DNA of 64,000 bases from Chromobacterium alticapitis (GCF_002924365.1 NZ_PQWB01000012.1:29226-93225), one strand, 5' to 3'. Counted from the stretch's first letter, positions 7,796 through 16,408 are shown. The notes: generated by a model not told the origin, from the sequence alone. Program-made: numbers and translations.

Positions 7796-8477
7796 GGGCA
7801 TGGGCGGCTTTGCCGCGCCGGCGGCGGATGCGGTGGCTTTGCCGCTGGGTTTGCCTGGCGAGGGCGCGGGCTTTTCCGAGCAATTTTCCGGCGTGCGCGC
7901 CGAGGTGGAGCGCTTCATCGCCAACGGCGAGCCGGGCGGCGCGCCGCAGTTGGCGCCGGAGGCCTGGCGTTTCGCGAGAGCGCCGCAGGCCGGGGTGCCG
8001 TTGGCGGCGGCCGGGCCCGAGCAGCAGGCTTTTCTGGATGAAATGCGGCCCTATGCCCAGGCGGCGGGCGCGCGGCTGGGCGTGGCGCCGGATATCATAT
8101 TGGCCCAGGCCGCCCTGGAGTCTGGCTGGGGGCGCAAGCCTTTGAAGCGGGCTGACGGCGGCGATAGCCATAATCTGTTCGGCGTCAAGGCGGACTCGCG
8201 CTGGCGCGGCGAGGCGGCATCGGCGCTGACGACGGAATTTGCGGGCGGCTTGCGGCAATCGCGCGTGGAGTCTTTTCGCGCGTATCCTGACTATCAAGCG
8301 GCTTTCGATGATTACGCGCGTCTTTTGTCGGAGAGCCCCCGCTACCGCGCCGCGTTGGGGGTTGGCGGCGACGCACAGGCTTTCGCGCGGGCGCTGGCTC
8401 ATGGGGGTTATGCCACGGATCCGGAATACGCGGATAAGTTGACCGCGTTGGTGGGACGATTGCGGCGAGGCGCCTGA
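7776..8477 (+). CDS. FlgJ-type glucosaminidase without the rod domain
   Basis: A 233-residue protein. From about residue 86 it is a glucosaminidase-fold (GH73-like) domain: FLDEMRPYAQAAGARLGVAPDIILAQAALESGWG with the candidate catalytic Glu in ALESGWG, then DSHNLFGVKAD, FRAYPDYQAAFDDYARLL and GGYATDPEYADKL. The N-terminal 80 residues are Gly/Ala-rich and do not show the rod-binding domain of two-domain FlgJ, so the enzyme would only open peptidoglycan for the rod. ATG 7776 has GGGGGAG in front of it; ATG 7800 is an alternative. The location behind flgMN ties it to the lateral flagellum. Confidence 0.85.
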   Translation: MFTLRSEGMGGFAAPAADAVALPLGLPGEGAGFSEQFSGVRAEVERFIANGEPGGAPQLAPEAWRFARAPQAGVPLAAAGPEQQAFLDEMRPYAQAAGARLGVAPDIILAQAALESGWGRKPLKRADGGDSHNLFGVKADSRWRGEAASALTTEFAGGLRQSRVESFRAYPDYQAAFDDYARLLSESPRYRAALGVGGDAQAFARALAHGGYATDPEYADKLTALVGRLRRGA

Positions 8478-8549
8478 GCGAGTCGGGTTGGCGTATCGGC
8501 GCGATGGCGCCGATTTTCATTTATGCCATTTTTTGAAAAATAAAAATAA

Positions 8550-8579
8550 AAAAGCCGAAATCGTAAGATTTCGGCTTTT
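8550..8579. terminator. Bidirectional terminator
   Basis: A 13-bp perfect stem (8550-8562 with 8567-8579, loop GTAA) flanked by A and T runs. It can end the flagellar transcript on the plus strand and the tRNA array on the minus strand. Confidence 0.88.
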
Positions 8580-8582
8580 GAC

Positions 8583-8658
<76 letters not shown>

Positions 8659-8762
8659 AGTATGCTGGCGTCTCCACGCATGTCCAGGCTTGCTTGCCGC
8701 TATGAAAGGGCTATGGCCTGGAATTTTGAACGGTGGGGACGAGTGTCCTGACGAATTGTAAG

Positions 8763-8838
<76 letters not shown>

Positions 8839-8904
8839 ACGATAAAACCATTTTGCGATCGGAAATTGGCGGATTCCGAGCGCTTTGCTGCCTAAACTGT
8901 ATTC

Positions 8905-8980
<76 letters not shown>

Positions 8981-8986
8981 AGATTT

Positions 8987-9062
8987 TGGCGTCCCCACGG
9001 GGAGTCGAACCCCGGTTATCGCCGTGAAAGGGCGGTGTCCTAGGCCTCTAGACGATGGGGAC
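8987..9062 (-). tRNA. tRNA-Glu(TTC)
   Basis: 76 nt with encoded CCA. The 5' end GTCCCCATCGTC and the anticodon arm CCGCCCTTTCACGGCG (anticodon TTC) identify a glutamate tRNA. It is placed between two Ala copies. Confidence 0.96.
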
Positions 9063-9064
9063 TT

Positions 9065-9140
<76 letters not shown>

Positions 9141-9194
9141 ACAAGTCCGTCGATTCCGCGTCCGCGGCGACCGTTAGGTCTCGACAGGAGGCGA

Positions 9195-9223
9195 ACTATA
9201 CATGGGCCAATTTGGCTATGCAA
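9195..9223 (-). promoter_or_regulatory. Promoter of the tRNA array
   Basis: On the minus strand TTGCAT (9218-9223) and TATAGT (9195-9200) are separated by exactly 17 bp. A GC-rich stretch (CGCCTCC) follows the -10 box, as is usual for stable-RNA promoters under stringent control. The predicted start lies about 48 bp before the first tRNA. Confidence 0.75.
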
Positions 9224-9444
9224 GCAGTTTGTGAAAATATTTCGATAAATCCTGAGAATTACTCATTTTGATTGAAGAGCATGTCGCGCGGCGTGCCAGG
9301 GGGCCTGTTTGCGTGGTGATGGTCAATAAATGGAATATGTTTTTAATATATTATTCCTTGCAGTTCTAAGTTGGGGCCTGCTAAGGTGTGCCCATTGCCG
9401 GCGGACTGCGCCGGGCGCGATCAAGCAATGATGGAGATTCGACA
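9224..9444. other. AT-rich gap between the tRNA promoter and the ABC transporter operon
   Basis: This is the remainder of a 304-bp gap without genes. It is unusually AT-rich in the middle (9320-9360) and should hold the promoter of the transporter operon, but I find no clearly spaced -35/-10 pair. No hairpin stands out. Confidence 0.5.
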
Positions 9445-10209
9445 ATGAACAAACTGAACGCCTCGCTGATTTTGGGACTGGCGCTTGCCTCTGCCGCGGC
9501 GCATGCCGACGATCTGGCGGATATCCGCAAGGCCGGCGTATTGAAGATTGGCACTGAAGGCACTTACGCGCCGTTCACCTATCACAACGCTTCCGGCGAG
9601 TTGACGGGATTCGATGTCGAGATCGGCCAGGCTATCGCCAAGAAGCTGGGCGTCAAGCCGCAATTCGTGGAAGGCAAGTGGGACGGCCTCATCGCCGGTC
9701 TGGACGTCAAGCGCTACGATGTGGTGATCAATGAAGTGGCCGTGACCGATGCGCGCAAGGTCAAGTACGATTTTTCCGCGCCATACATCGTGTCCAAGGC
9801 TGTGCTGGTGGTGCGCGACGACAATCGCGAGATCAAGCGCTTCGAAGACTTGAAGGGTCGCAAGTCGGCCAATACGTTGACCAGCAACTTCGGCAAGATC
9901 GCGCAGCGCTACGGCGCCGAGGTGGTGCCGACCCAGGGCTTCAATGAGTCTGTCGCGCTGCTGGAATCCGGCCGCGTGGAAACCACCATCAACGACAACC
10001 TGTCTTTCCTCGACTTCAAGAAGAAGCAGCCGAATTCCCGTCTGAAAGTGGCTGCCACCGAGGTTAGCGGAGAAGCGTCCGCCGTGCTGCTGCGCAAGGG
10101 CAATCCGGAGTTGAAGGCGGCCGTGGATAAGGCGCTGGCGGCGATCAAGGCTGACGGCACGTATCAGAAGATTTCGCAGAAATACTTCGGCGCCGACGTG
10201 TCGCGCTGA
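9445..10209 (+). CDS. Amino-acid ABC transporter substrate-binding protein (SBP_bac_3)
   Basis: A 254-residue periplasmic binding protein of the polar amino acid/cystine family. A signal peptide (MNKLNASLILGLALASAAAHA) precedes the mature domain that starts with DDLADIRKAGVLKIGTEGTYAPFTY. Family motifs GFDVEIGQAIAKKLG, KWDGLIAGLDVKRYDVVIN and KYDFSAPYI are clear and resemble cystine-binding proteins. ATG 9445 has GGAG upstream and gives the signal peptide; an upstream in-frame start at 9388 would not. It is first of a three-gene operon. Confidence 0.88.
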   Translation: MNKLNASLILGLALASAAAHADDLADIRKAGVLKIGTEGTYAPFTYHNASGELTGFDVEIGQAIAKKLGVKPQFVEGKWDGLIAGLDVKRYDVVINEVAVTDARKVKYDFSAPYIVSKAVLVVRDDNREIKRFEDLKGRKSANTLTSNFGKIAQRYGAEVVPTQGFNESVALLESGRVETTINDNLSFLDFKKKQPNSRLKVAATEVSGEASAVLLRKGNPELKAAVDKALAAIKADGTYQKISQKYFGADVSR

Positions 10210-10281
10210 GCATGAGCTTGCGCGCGCCGCCTTGTGCGGCGCGTTATGGTTTCCCGATGACTGGAAATGAGTGGAGGGCGG

Positions 10282-10962
10282 ATGCCTCAGTGGTTGCAAT
10301 TGATGGCGGACTCCTTGCCGTCGCTACTTTACGCCGGCGCGGTCTTTACCGTGCCGCTGACCTTGCTGTCCTTCGCCGGCGGGCTGGCGCTGGGCTTGCT
10401 GGTGGCCTTGATCCGGCTGTTTGGGCCGCGTCCCCTGGTGTTGTTGGTACGCGGCTATTCCTGGCTGGTTCGCGGTACGCCGCTCTTGGTGCAGCTGTTC
10501 GTGATTTTCTACGGGTTGCCGCGCGTCGGCATCGTGTTTGACCCGTTTCCGGCGGCTTTGCTCGGTTTCGTGCTCAATGTCGGGGCCTATACCTCGGAAG
10601 TGATACGCGCCGCCATCGCCTCTGTGCCCAAGGCGCAGTGGGAAGCGGCTTATTCGCTGGGCATGAGCTGGTCGCAGGCGATGCGCCGCGCCATCCTGCC
10701 TCAGGCGGGGCGGGTGGCGGTGCCGCCGCTGGCCAATTCCTTCATCTCGCTGGTAAAGGATACTTCCCTGGCGGCGGTGCTGACGGTGCCGGAAATGTTC
10801 CAGGCGGCGCAGCGCATCGCGGCCACCACTTATGAACCGCTGATGCTGTATCTGGAAGCGGCCTTCATTTACCTGATGTTGAGCACGGTGCTGACCTGGA
10901 TGCAGGAGCGCCTGGAAAAACGTTTTGACCGCCATGTGGCGTCGGTGGGAGCAGCGACATGA
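10282..10962 (+). CDS. Amino-acid ABC transporter permease (HisM/GlnP type)
   Basis: A 226-residue inner-membrane permease with about five membrane segments and the EAA loop that docks the ATPase (PKAQWEAAYSLGMSWSQAMRRAILPQAGRVAVPPLANSFI). The N-terminal VRGTPLLVQLFVIFYGLP is typical of His/Glu/Gly-type permeases. I choose ATG 10282 because GGAGGG lies at the right distance; ATG 10267 is an alternative. It overlaps the ATPase gene by 4 bp. Confidence 0.88.
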   Translation: MPQWLQLMADSLPSLLYAGAVFTVPLTLLSFAGGLALGLLVALIRLFGPRPLVLLVRGYSWLVRGTPLLVQLFVIFYGLPRVGIVFDPFPAALLGFVLNVGAYTSEVIRAAIASVPKAQWEAAYSLGMSWSQAMRRAILPQAGRVAVPPLANSFISLVKDTSLAAVLTVPEMFQAAQRIAATTYEPLMLYLEAAFIYLMLSTVLTWMQERLEKRFDRHVASVGAAT

Positions 10963-11726
10963 TCAAGCTCAGCGATATCGTCAAATCCTTCGATGGCCAC
11001 AAGGTGCTGGATAAGGTAAGCCTGGAGCTGGCCGAGGGCGGCGTCACCGCGCTGATCGGCCCGTCGGGCAGCGGCAAGAGCACCTTGCTGCGCTGCGCCA
11101 ATCTGCTGGAGACGCCAGATGGCGGCGAATTGCAACTGGCCGGCGAGGCGCTGCGCTTCGAGCCGGGCAGGCGCTTGTCGCGGGACGCGATTCTGCGCGC
11201 GCGCCGCGTCACCGGCATGGTGTTCCAGAACTTCCAGTTGTTCCCGCATCAAACCGTGCTGCAGAACGTGATGGAAGGCCTGCTGACTGTGCAGCGTTGG
11301 CCGCGCGACAAGGCCGAGGCGAGGGCGCGCGAGTTGCTGGACAAGGTAGGCATGAGCCACAAGGCGGACGCCTGGCCGTCCACGTTGTCCGGCGGCCAGC
11401 AGCAGCGCGTGGCGATCGCCCGCGCGCTGGCGCCTTCGCCGAGGCTGCTGCTGTGCGACGAGCCGACTTCGGCGCTGGATCCCGAGCTGGCTGCCGAGGT
11501 GGTGGCGGTGTTGCGCCAGTTGGCGGCGGAGGGCGTCACCATGCTGATGGCGACGCATGATCTGCGGCTGGCGGCCAGCGTGGCGCGCGACGTGGTGTTT
11601 CTCGAGCATGGGCGCATCGTTGAGGCGGGGCCGGCTGCGCAGATATTCGGCGCGCCGCGCGAGTCGCGCACGGCGGAGTATGTGTCCACGCTGACGGCGG
11701 GGGCGAGGGATTTGGTGCAAATCTGA
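10959..11726 (+). CDS. Amino-acid ABC transporter ATP-binding protein
   Basis: A 255-residue ABC ATPase with Walker A GPSGSGKST (about residue 33), Q-loop VFQNFQLFPH, signature LSGGQQQR, Walker B LLLCDEPTSALD and the H-loop MATHD. It couples ATP hydrolysis to the permease encoded just before it (ATGA overlap). A terminator follows 45 bp downstream. Confidence 0.93.
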   Translation: MIKLSDIVKSFDGHKVLDKVSLELAEGGVTALIGPSGSGKSTLLRCANLLETPDGGELQLAGEALRFEPGRRLSRDAILRARRVTGMVFQNFQLFPHQTVLQNVMEGLLTVQRWPRDKAEARARELLDKVGMSHKADAWPSTLSGGQQQRVAIARALAPSPRLLLCDEPTSALDPELAAEVVAVLRQLAAEGVTMLMATHDLRLAASVARDVVFLEHGRIVEAGPAAQIFGAPRESRTAEYVSTLTAGARDLVQI

Positions 11727-11770
11727 CCGGACGGGCCGCCGCTTGGCGGCCTGCCATGGCTGGAATGCGA

Positions 11771-11800
11771 AAAAGCCTGCTTGCGCAGGCTTTTTTGTTT
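11771..11800. terminator. Bidirectional terminator between transporter operon and tRNA-Ala
   Basis: A 10-bp perfect stem (11771-11780 with 11785-11794, loop TTGC), with A residues on one side and a T run on the other. It can serve the ABC operon (plus) and the tRNA gene (minus). Confidence 0.88.
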
Positions 11801-11815
11801 GGTGAAGCAGTCGAG

Positions 11816-11891
<76 letters not shown>

Positions 11892-11923
11892 CGTTGGATG
11901 TCGCTGCGTTCACAGTGAAGGAC

Positions 11924-11952
11924 ATTTTAGGCGGGGCAGGCGCGCTTGTAAA
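11924..11952 (-). promoter_or_regulatory. Promoter of the detached tRNA-Ala
   Basis: On the minus strand TTTACA (11947-11952) and TAAAAT (11924-11929) stand 17 bp apart. The start point would lie about 25 bp before the tRNA 5' end. Confidence 0.75.
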
Positions 11953-12060
11953 TACCTGGCGATGCGAATTGTGAAAAATCACTTTCAGGGCGAGTCGGAA
12001 GGTCTGCCCGTGGCGGCGGCTTGCAAGCGCGCGCGCGGGACGCTGCAGCCCGCCCTCGGT

Positions 12061-12066
12061 TATAAT
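12061..12066 (+). promoter_or_regulatory. Possible -10 box of the hpn operon
   Basis: A perfect TATAAT lies 31 bp before hpnC. No good -35 element is found at the right spacing, so this is only a candidate. Confidence 0.35.
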
Positions 12067-12097
12067 CCGCGGCCGGAACAGGCTTAAAGAGGCGCAG

Positions 12098-12910
12098 ATG
12101 TCGGTAGGCCATTACGAGAATTTCCCGGTTGGCTCCATCTTGCTGCCGCGGCGGATGCGGCGCGCGGTGCATGCCATCTACCATTTCTCCCGCTATGCGG
12201 ACGATGTGGCGGACGAGGGCGACGCCGTCGAGGCCGAGCGCTTGGCAGAGCTGGACCGGCTGGAGGCCGATCTTGACCGCATCGTGGCCGGCGAGCCGCC
12301 GGCTATCGCATTGATGGCGCCGCTGGCGGCGGCCATCGCCGAGCACTCGCTGCCGCTGCAGCCCTTTCGCGATCTGCTGTCCGCCTTTCGCCAGGATGTG
12401 GCCAAAACGCGTTACCAGAGCTTCGCCGAGCTGGTGGATTACTGCCGCCGCTCCGCCAATCCGGTGGGACGGTTGATGCTGGCGCTGTACGGCGAGACCG
12501 ACGCGCGCAGCCTGGCGCAGTCGGACGGCATCTGCACCGCCTTGCAGCTGATCAATTTCTGGCAGGATGTGGCGGTGGACTGGGGCAAGAGCCGGGTGTA
12601 TCTGCCGCAGGAGGATCTGGCGCGTTTCGGCGTGAGCGAGGAGCAGATCGCCGCGGGCCGCTGCGACGCCAGGTGGCGCGCGTTGATGCTGTTCGAGATC
12701 GAGCGCGCGCGCAAGATGCTGCAGGCCGGCGCGCCGCTGGGCCGCACGCTGCGCGGCCGCCTGGGGCTGGAGCTGCGGCTGATCGTGATGGGCGGCGAGC
12801 GCATCCTGTACAAGCTGCGCGCGGCGGAGGGCGATGTGTTCGCCAAGCGGCCGAAACTGAATGGCGGCGACTGGATATATATGATGTGGCGGGCGTGCCG
12901 GGCCAAGTGA
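12098..12910 (+). CDS. hpnC: Squalene synthase HpnC
   Basis: A 270-residue isoprenoid synthase of the squalene/phytoene synthase family. In the bacterial HpnCDE route HpnC turns presqualene diphosphate into hydroxysqualene. It shows the N-terminal ENFPVGSILLPRRMRRAVHAIYHFSRYADDVADEG with the first Asp-rich motif and the second around LINFWQDVAVDWGKSRVYLP. It is first of hpnC-hpnD-hpnE, an order found in many Proteobacteria. Confidence 0.92.
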   Translation: MSVGHYENFPVGSILLPRRMRRAVHAIYHFSRYADDVADEGDAVEAERLAELDRLEADLDRIVAGEPPAIALMAPLAAAIAEHSLPLQPFRDLLSAFRQDVAKTRYQSFAELVDYCRRSANPVGRLMLALYGETDARSLAQSDGICTALQLINFWQDVAVDWGKSRVYLPQEDLARFGVSEEQIAAGRCDARWRALMLFEIERARKMLQAGAPLGRTLRGRLGLELRLIVMGGERILYKLRAAEGDVFAKRPKLNGGDWIYMMWRACRAK

Positions 12911-12976
12911 GCCGGCGCGGCGCCGACGACGGAATTCATGCCGGCGGCTTGGCCGGCGACAGCAGGGGAGAGGCGT

Positions 12977-13822
12977 GTGACGCCCGATCAGTATTGCGAG
13001 GACAAGGCCGCGGCCAGCGGTTCCAGTTTCTATTACAGCTTCCGCTTTCTGCCGGAGGCGAAGCGGCGCGCCATCACCGCGCTGTACGCGTTCTGCCGCG
13101 AGGTGGACGATGCCGTGGACGAGTGCCAGGACCCTAACGTGGCCCAGGCCAAGCTGGCCTGGTGGCGCGGAGAGGTCGGGCGCGCCTATCTGGGCCAGGT
13201 GGACCATCCGGTGATGCGCGCGCTGCAGCCGCATCTGAAAGCCTTCGAGTTGCCGCAATCGCAGCTGGAGGAAATCATTGACGGCATGGAGATGGACCTG
13301 CGCATGGTGCGCTACCAGCGCTACCAGGACCTGCTGCTGTACTGCCACCGCGTGGCCGGCGTGGTGGGCCAGCTGGCCGCCCGCATTTTCGGCTACCGCG
13401 ACGAGCGCACGCTGGAGTACGCCCATGAGCTGGGCGTGGCTTTCCAGCTGACCAACATCATCCGCGACGTCGGCGAGGACGCGCGGCGCGACCGCATCTA
13501 TCTGCCGATGGAAGAGCTGCAGCGTTTCAACTGCCCAGCCATGGACATCCTGCATTACGAGGAGAGCGAGGCCTTCAAGGCTTTGATGGACTTCCAGATC
13601 GAGCGCGCGCAGGAACACTACCGCAAGGCCTGGGAGCTGCTGCCGGCGGACGACCGCAAGTCGCAGCGGCCCGGCCTCCTGATGGCGGCGATCTATCGCG
13701 CCACGCTGGAGGAGATTCGGCTGGATGGCCCGGCCAAGGTGCTGAACCAGCGCTTGTCGCTGACGCCCTTGCGCAAGTTGTGGCTGGCCTGGAAGACCTG
13801 GACCTTCGGCTATCAGCCGTGA
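12977..13822 (+). CDS. hpnD: Presqualene diphosphate synthase HpnD
   Basis: A 281-residue family member that condenses two farnesyl diphosphates to presqualene diphosphate. It has SGSSFYYSFRFLPEAKRRAITALYAFCREVDDAVDE (first Asp motif), the MEMDLRMVRY helix and the second motif in LTNIIRDVGEDARRDRIYLP. I place the start at GTG 12977, behind GGGGAG, giving MTPDQYCEDKAA; an in-frame ATG at 12938 is possible. It ends inside the hpnE start region (GTGA overlap). Confidence 0.92.
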   Translation: MTPDQYCEDKAAASGSSFYYSFRFLPEAKRRAITALYAFCREVDDAVDECQDPNVAQAKLAWWRGEVGRAYLGQVDHPVMRALQPHLKAFELPQSQLEEIIDGMEMDLRMVRYQRYQDLLLYCHRVAGVVGQLAARIFGYRDERTLEYAHELGVAFQLTNIIRDVGEDARRDRIYLPMEELQRFNCPAMDILHYEESEAFKALMDFQIERAQEHYRKAWELLPADDRKSQRPGLLMAAIYRATLEEIRLDGPAKVLNQRLSLTPLRKLWLAWKTWTFGYQP

Positions 13823-15090
13823 AGCCGCGAGTTGCGGTGGTCGGCGCGGGCTGGGCCGGGCTGGCGGCGGCGGTGGAGCTGGCCGGCCAGGCCGACGTCA
13901 CGGTCTACGAAGCCGGCCGCGAGCCGGGCGGCCGCGCGCGTCGTGGCGGCAAAGAAGGCGACAGGTTTGACAATGGTCAGCACATTTTACTGGGCGCTTA
14001 TGCAGAATGCCTGCGCCTGATGCGGACGGTCGGCGTGGAGCCGGAGCGCGCATTGCGGCGGCTGTCCATGCAATGGTTGCGCGAAGGCGGGCTGCGCATG
14101 CGCTGTCCGCGTTTGCCGGCGCCGCTGCATGTGGCGCTGGGCCTGGCGCTGGCCGATGGCTTGGCGTGGCTGGACAAATGGCGGCTGGCGCGCGCGTTGC
14201 GCAGTCTGCAGAACACCGGCTATAGGCTGGCGCGCGATGTGAGCGTGGAGGTTTGGTTGGCGGAGCAGGGACAGAGCGCCGCGTTGCGGCGGGATTTCTG
14301 GCGACCGCTGGTCGCTTCGGCCCTGAACACGCCGTTGGAGCGGGCGTCGATGCGGGTATTGGCCGCCGTGCTGCGCGACAGCCTGGGCGCGAGCCGCGAA
14401 TCCAGCGATTTGTTGCTGCCCGCGGTCGATCTGTCCGAGCTGTTTCCGGCGCCGGCCTGGCGCTGGCTGGGAGAGCGGGGCGCGTCCTTGCGGGCGGGCG
14501 AACGGGTGGCCTCGATACGGCTGAATGGCGGCAGTCCGGAAGTGGACGGCGTGCGGTATGATGGCGTGATCGCGGCGGTCGCGCCTTATCATGTCCAGTC
14601 GTTGCTCGAAGAGCCCGAGTTGGCGGCGCGCGCGGCGGCGTATCGCTATTGCCCCATCGCCACCGTTTACCTGCGTTTCGAGCAGTCGCCTCGCTTGCCG
14701 TCGCCCATGATGGGCGTCAGCGGCGGCGCGGCGGACTGGTTGTTCGACCGCGAGGCCTTGTGCGGGGAAACCGGCTGGCTGGCGGCGGTGATCAGCGCGC
14801 CGGAGGCGCTGCCGCCGGCAGAGGCGCTGATCCGCGCCGTGACGGCCGACGCGCGGCGGCTGGCGCCGTGGCTGGGCGAGCCGGCGCAAAGCAAGATCAT
14901 CGTGGAGAAGCGCGCCACTTTCGCCAGCGAAACCGGTCTAAGCAGACCGGGCGTCCGCGCGAAGTGGCCGCGGATTTATCTAGCCGGGGATTGGACGCAT
15001 CCTGAATACCCGGCGACACTGGAGGGGGCGGTGCGCAGCGGCTTGGCCGCGGCGGCCGCCGCGAAGCGGGACTTACGGATAGAACAATGA
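13819..15090 (+). CDS. hpnE: Hydroxysqualene dehydroxylase HpnE
   Basis: A 423-residue FAD-dependent amine oxidase/desaturase-type protein that reduces hydroxysqualene to squalene. The dinucleotide fold VAVVGAGWAGLAAAVEL is at the N-terminus, followed by the GGRAR.....DNGQHILLGAY segment; the C-terminal FAD motif is YLAGDWTHPEYPATLEGAVRSG. GTG 13819 overlaps the hpnD stop, and its own stop overlaps the next gene (ATGA). No squalene-hopene cyclase lies in the window, so the final product cannot be read here. Confidence 0.92.
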   Translation: MKPRVAVVGAGWAGLAAAVELAGQADVTVYEAGREPGGRARRGGKEGDRFDNGQHILLGAYAECLRLMRTVGVEPERALRRLSMQWLREGGLRMRCPRLPAPLHVALGLALADGLAWLDKWRLARALRSLQNTGYRLARDVSVEVWLAEQGQSAALRRDFWRPLVASALNTPLERASMRVLAAVLRDSLGASRESSDLLLPAVDLSELFPAPAWRWLGERGASLRAGERVASIRLNGGSPEVDGVRYDGVIAAVAPYHVQSLLEEPELAARAAAYRYCPIATVYLRFEQSPRLPSPMMGVSGGAADWLFDREALCGETGWLAAVISAPEALPPAEALIRAVTADARRLAPWLGEPAQSKIIVEKRATFASETGLSRPGVRAKWPRIYLAGDWTHPEYPATLEGAVRSGLAAAAAAKRDLRIEQ

Positions 15091-15842
15091 AGACAGAATT
15101 CGCGCAAGACGCCCTGGCCGGGCGCGTCATCCTGATAACCGGCGCCTCGCAGGGCATAGGCCGCGAAGCGGCGCTGGCCTTCGCGCGCCATGGCGCGTCG
15201 GTGGTGCTGCTATCGCGCAGCGTCAGGGGGCTGGAGAAGGTCTACGATGAGGTGGTGGCCATCGGCGGGCCGGAACCGGCCGCCATCCCGCTGGATTTGC
15301 TGAGCGCCGGCGAAAACGAGTTCAACAATCTGGCCTTGACGATACACCGCGAATTCGGCCGCCTGGACGGCATCCTGCACTGCGCCTCGCACTTTTACGC
15401 GCTGTCGCCGCTGACCAACCAGGGCATTGAAGAGTGGATGAACCAGTACCGCATCAACACGGTGGCGCGTTTCGCGCTGACCCGCGCCTGCCTGCCGCTG
15501 CTGAAGGAGGCTCCGGACGCGTCGGTGCTGTTTGTCGGCGAGCACCACGCGCTGTATCCGGCCGCGTACTGGGGCGCCTTCGGAGCGTCCAGCGCCGGGC
15601 AGGCCTATCTGGTCAAGGTGGCGGCGGACGAGTGGGAGATGTTCCCGAATCTGCGCGTCAACCTGATGCTGCCAGGCCCGGTCAATTCGCCGCAACGCAA
15701 CCGTACCCATCCGGGCGAGGACAAGAGCGAGCGCGCCGATCTGGCCGATCTGATGCCGCATCTGCTGTACTGGATGAGCGGGGACAGCCAGGGCCGCAGC
15801 GGCGAAATCGTGGAGCTGGATCTGCGCAAGCCGCGCGGCTGA
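15087..15842 (+). CDS. YciK-like short-chain dehydrogenase with degenerate active site
   Basis: A 251-residue Rossmann-fold protein close to the YciK group: TGASQGIGREAALAF (NADP-binding turn), RLDGILHCASHF, and the C-terminal PADIMP-like region LADLMPHLLYWMSGDSQGRSG. The catalytic residues are changed. Where YciK-type proteins have NWGAYAASKFA this one has YWGAFGASSAG, so Tyr is Phe and Lys is Ser; the Ser of the triad also seems lost (FVGEHH). It may bind a nucleotide without reducing anything. The 4-bp overlap with hpnE shows it is cotranslated with the squalene genes. Confidence 0.82.
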   Translation: MKTEFAQDALAGRVILITGASQGIGREAALAFARHGASVVLLSRSVRGLEKVYDEVVAIGGPEPAAIPLDLLSAGENEFNNLALTIHREFGRLDGILHCASHFYALSPLTNQGIEEWMNQYRINTVARFALTRACLPLLKEAPDASVLFVGEHHALYPAAYWGAFGASSAGQAYLVKVAADEWEMFPNLRVNLMLPGPVNSPQRNRTHPGEDKSERADLADLMPHLLYWMSGDSQGRSGEIVELDLRKPRG

Positions 15843-15856
15843 CACAAGGAGAGAGC

Positions 15857-16408
15857 ATGAGGACATCGTTGCTGTTGGCCGCCATGCTGGCGCTGGGCGG
15901 TTGCAATTACGTGAATAGCGTGACCGGCCTGAGCAAGGATTCGGACAAGGCGATAGGCGCGGCCTGCCGCCAGACCGGCCGCTCGCTGGAGGAGTGCTAC
16001 CAGCGCAATCCCAATGCCGACAAGGCTTTTATCTACGCCGGCTGGCGCGAGATGAACGAGTACATGTCCAAGAACAAGCTGGAGACGATGCCGCCCTTGC
16101 CCGAAAAGCAGGCAGACGCCAGCGGCGGCGCGATGACGAGCGAGGGCAAGCCGGCCGGCGCTCCCCCCGCCGGCGGGCCTCTGGCCGGCAAATCCAGCGA
16201 GGCGGGCGCGCATCCGCTGACCAGCGAGGAAGCGGACCGCGCCGCCAAAACCGATCCGGAAGTGGCCGCGGTGGTGGCGGCTATGCATAGACAGGATGGC
16301 ACCGGCAAGCCGAAGGGCGCGGTCAAGGGCGAGCAGGACCAGAAGCGCTTGCTGAACATCATCAACGAGATCAACAAAGCCGACCCCAACCGCGCCCAGC
16401 AGAATTGA
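15857..16408 (+). CDS. Small lipoprotein of unknown function
   Basis: A 183-residue protein with a lipoprotein signal (MRTSLLLAAMLALGGCNYV, lipobox LGGC, Cys16). The first half is a Cys-containing helical segment (AIGAACRQTGRSLEECYQRNPNADKAFIYAGWREMNEYM); the second is a low-complexity Gly/Ala/Pro/Lys-rich tail that ends in a helix (QKRLLNIINEINKADPNRAQQN). Start ATG 15857 has AAGGAGAG before it. It is last in the hpnCDE-SDR operon. I know no function. Confidence 0.75.
   Translation: MRTSLLLAAMLALGGCNYVNSVTGLSKDSDKAIGAACRQTGRSLEECYQRNPNADKAFIYAGWREMNEYMSKNKLETMPPLPEKQADASGGAMTSEGKPAGAPPAGGPLAGKSSEAGAHPLTSEEADRAAKTDPEVAAVVAAMHRQDGTGKPKGAVKGEQDQKRLLNIINEINKADPNRAQQN

Noticed and set aside
11927-13618. 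An open frame of 563 codons on the minus strand
   Set aside because: Antisense to hpnC and hpnD, without a family match, and it runs into the tRNA-Ala promoter.
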